NCBI GenBank assembly: GCA_027017165.1 | Contig: JALURF010000147.1 | Location: 1-22,929 of the forward strand | Direction: 5' to 3' | DNA: 22,929 nucleotides | From: Thermofilaceae archaeon | GTDB lineage: Archaea; Thermoproteota; Thermoprotei; Thermofilales; B69-G16 | Part shown: piece after piece, positions 22,219 through 22,929 of the stretch | Position numbering within the stretch: the stretch's first letter is position 1 | How the letters are laid out: each line of letters starts with the position of its first letter | The notes under the pieces: generated by a model | The model's database searches: none | What the model was told of the DNA's origin: nothing | What the model saw: only the letters and a program-made list of their open reading frames with translations | Translations under genes and position numbers: made by a program

Positions 22219-22929
22219 CTAGCATATCCTAGGTACAATTTCTCCCGTTGGTTTTTCAATTATTCTTATGCCCCCGGCCAGAGTTTCTAGCAGGACGTAG
22301 CCCGGGCGTTCAAGAGTAACTTCTCCGATAATTTCCGCTCGTTTAAACCCCATACTCCTCCATATTTTAACGATTCTCTCGGCGTCTTCAGGCGGCGCTG
22401 CTACGATAACTCTGCCTTCACAAGCTAAGACGAGGGGGTCTACTCCCAACATCTCAGAATAGGCTAAAACCTCCTCTTTAATCGGTATTTTATCCTCATA
22501 AACGTATATTGAGACTCTGTTTTTTACAGCGAAATCATTTAGCGCTGAAGCTAGACCTCCTCTAGTTAAATCCTTAGCCGCGTGCACTTCTCCATTCTCG
22601 ATAGCGGCTTGCATAATTTGAGTCAGCGGCTGAACATCCGAGCTAAGACTACCGGACTCTACATCTAGCCCGGCTTGAGCCGCCATTATGGTGGCTCCGT
22701 GTTCTCCTATTCCCCCGTTTATCAAGATTTTGTCGCCGACTTTTAGTCCTGTATCGGTTATAACCTTCTCCGCGATTCCTATCCCGGTCGTTGAAATCAC
22801 TATACGGTCTAGCTTGCCGCTGGGCATTACTTTGAAATCTCCTCCAAGTAAAGCCACGTTTTCCTCCTCTAAAACTCGCTAAAATGAATCTAAAATTCTG
22901 GTAAAATCTTTTAATGGAAAACCTTCTTC
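22219..22929 (-). CDS. hypE: [NiFe]-hydrogenase maturation factor HypE, 5' end outside window, in-frame TAG
   Basis: The C-terminal two thirds of HypE, the ATP-dependent dehydratase that turns a carbamoylated C-terminal cysteine into thiocyanate to supply cyanide ligands. GGDFKVMPSGKLDRIVI, the GKP-like middle, DLTRGGLASALNDFA (binding loop of the AIR-synthase fold) and the terminal VPRIC with the acceptor cysteine are all present. The frame is open from the window edge and reads EEGFPLKDFTRILDSF, then TAG at 22879-22881, then RVLEEENVALLGGD. HypE similarity holds on both sides without a shift. As sequenced, the protein is interrupted unless the TAG is suppressed or translation restarts at GTG 22857, which follows GAGGAGG. 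It could be a pseudogene, a sequencing error or recoding. Stops 10 bases before hypD. Confidence 0.85.

Noticed and set aside
22879..22881. Genome-wide recoding of TAG as an amino acid
   Set aside because: apgM, mre11, glyS, hypD and hypE all end at TAG exactly where their families end, so TAG acts as a normal stop; only local suppression or an error remains possible for hypE.

Overview
The window is a gene-dense stretch of an archaeal chromosome, most likely from the Thermoproteota/TACK side and probably a thermophile. The archaeal signs are: archaeal-type ApgM phosphoglycerate mutase, archaeal/eukaryotic-type glycyl-tRNA synthetase, a NurA-HerA-Mre11-Rad50 cluster, a XerA-type recombinase, TATA-like boxes placed about 24-28 nt upstream of several start codons (leaderless transcripts), and frequent TTG/GTG starts. 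I cannot place it to genus. NikR next to HypD and HypE implies a [NiFe]-hydrogenase. I found no rRNA, tRNA, CRISPR array or insertion sequence.

Layout. 1-1143: end of an unknown gene and xerA (+). 1216-5117: apgM, a ParB-fold serine-kinase-like gene, and a large unknown protein with an ATP-cone-like domain in its middle (+). 5198-6621: a small protein made of two tandem helical repeats, then a membrane-anchored exported protein (+). 6584-8032: a small membrane protein, inorganic pyrophosphatase and an unknown protein (-). 8084-8521: an Rcl/DNPH1-like nucleotide N-hydrolase (+). 8510-16343: a five-gene minus-strand run nurA, herA, mre11, rad50 and a GPH-family sugar transporter. 16438-20628: an S-component-like membrane protein, glyS and an M28-type aminopeptidase (+). 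20680-21093: nikR (+). 21096-22929: hypD and hypE (-), with hypE cut by the window edge.

The most unusual object is the Rad50-like protein. The apex of its coiled coil, where Rad50 normally carries a CxxC zinc hook, is an uncharged stretch of about 40 residues that reads as a two-helix membrane hairpin. The whole protein has a single cysteine, so a normal hook is impossible. The neighbouring Mre11 has GHHD where the family has GNHD. Together with HerA and NurA this suggests a DNA-end resection complex tethered to the membrane.

Other points to check: hypE has an in-frame TAG inside otherwise continuous HypE-like coding sequence; the 563-residue ATP-cone protein is not a ribonucleotide reductase; a shared TATA element appears to serve two divergent leaderless genes near 8056; and a perfect 10-bp inverted repeat lies upstream of glyS.
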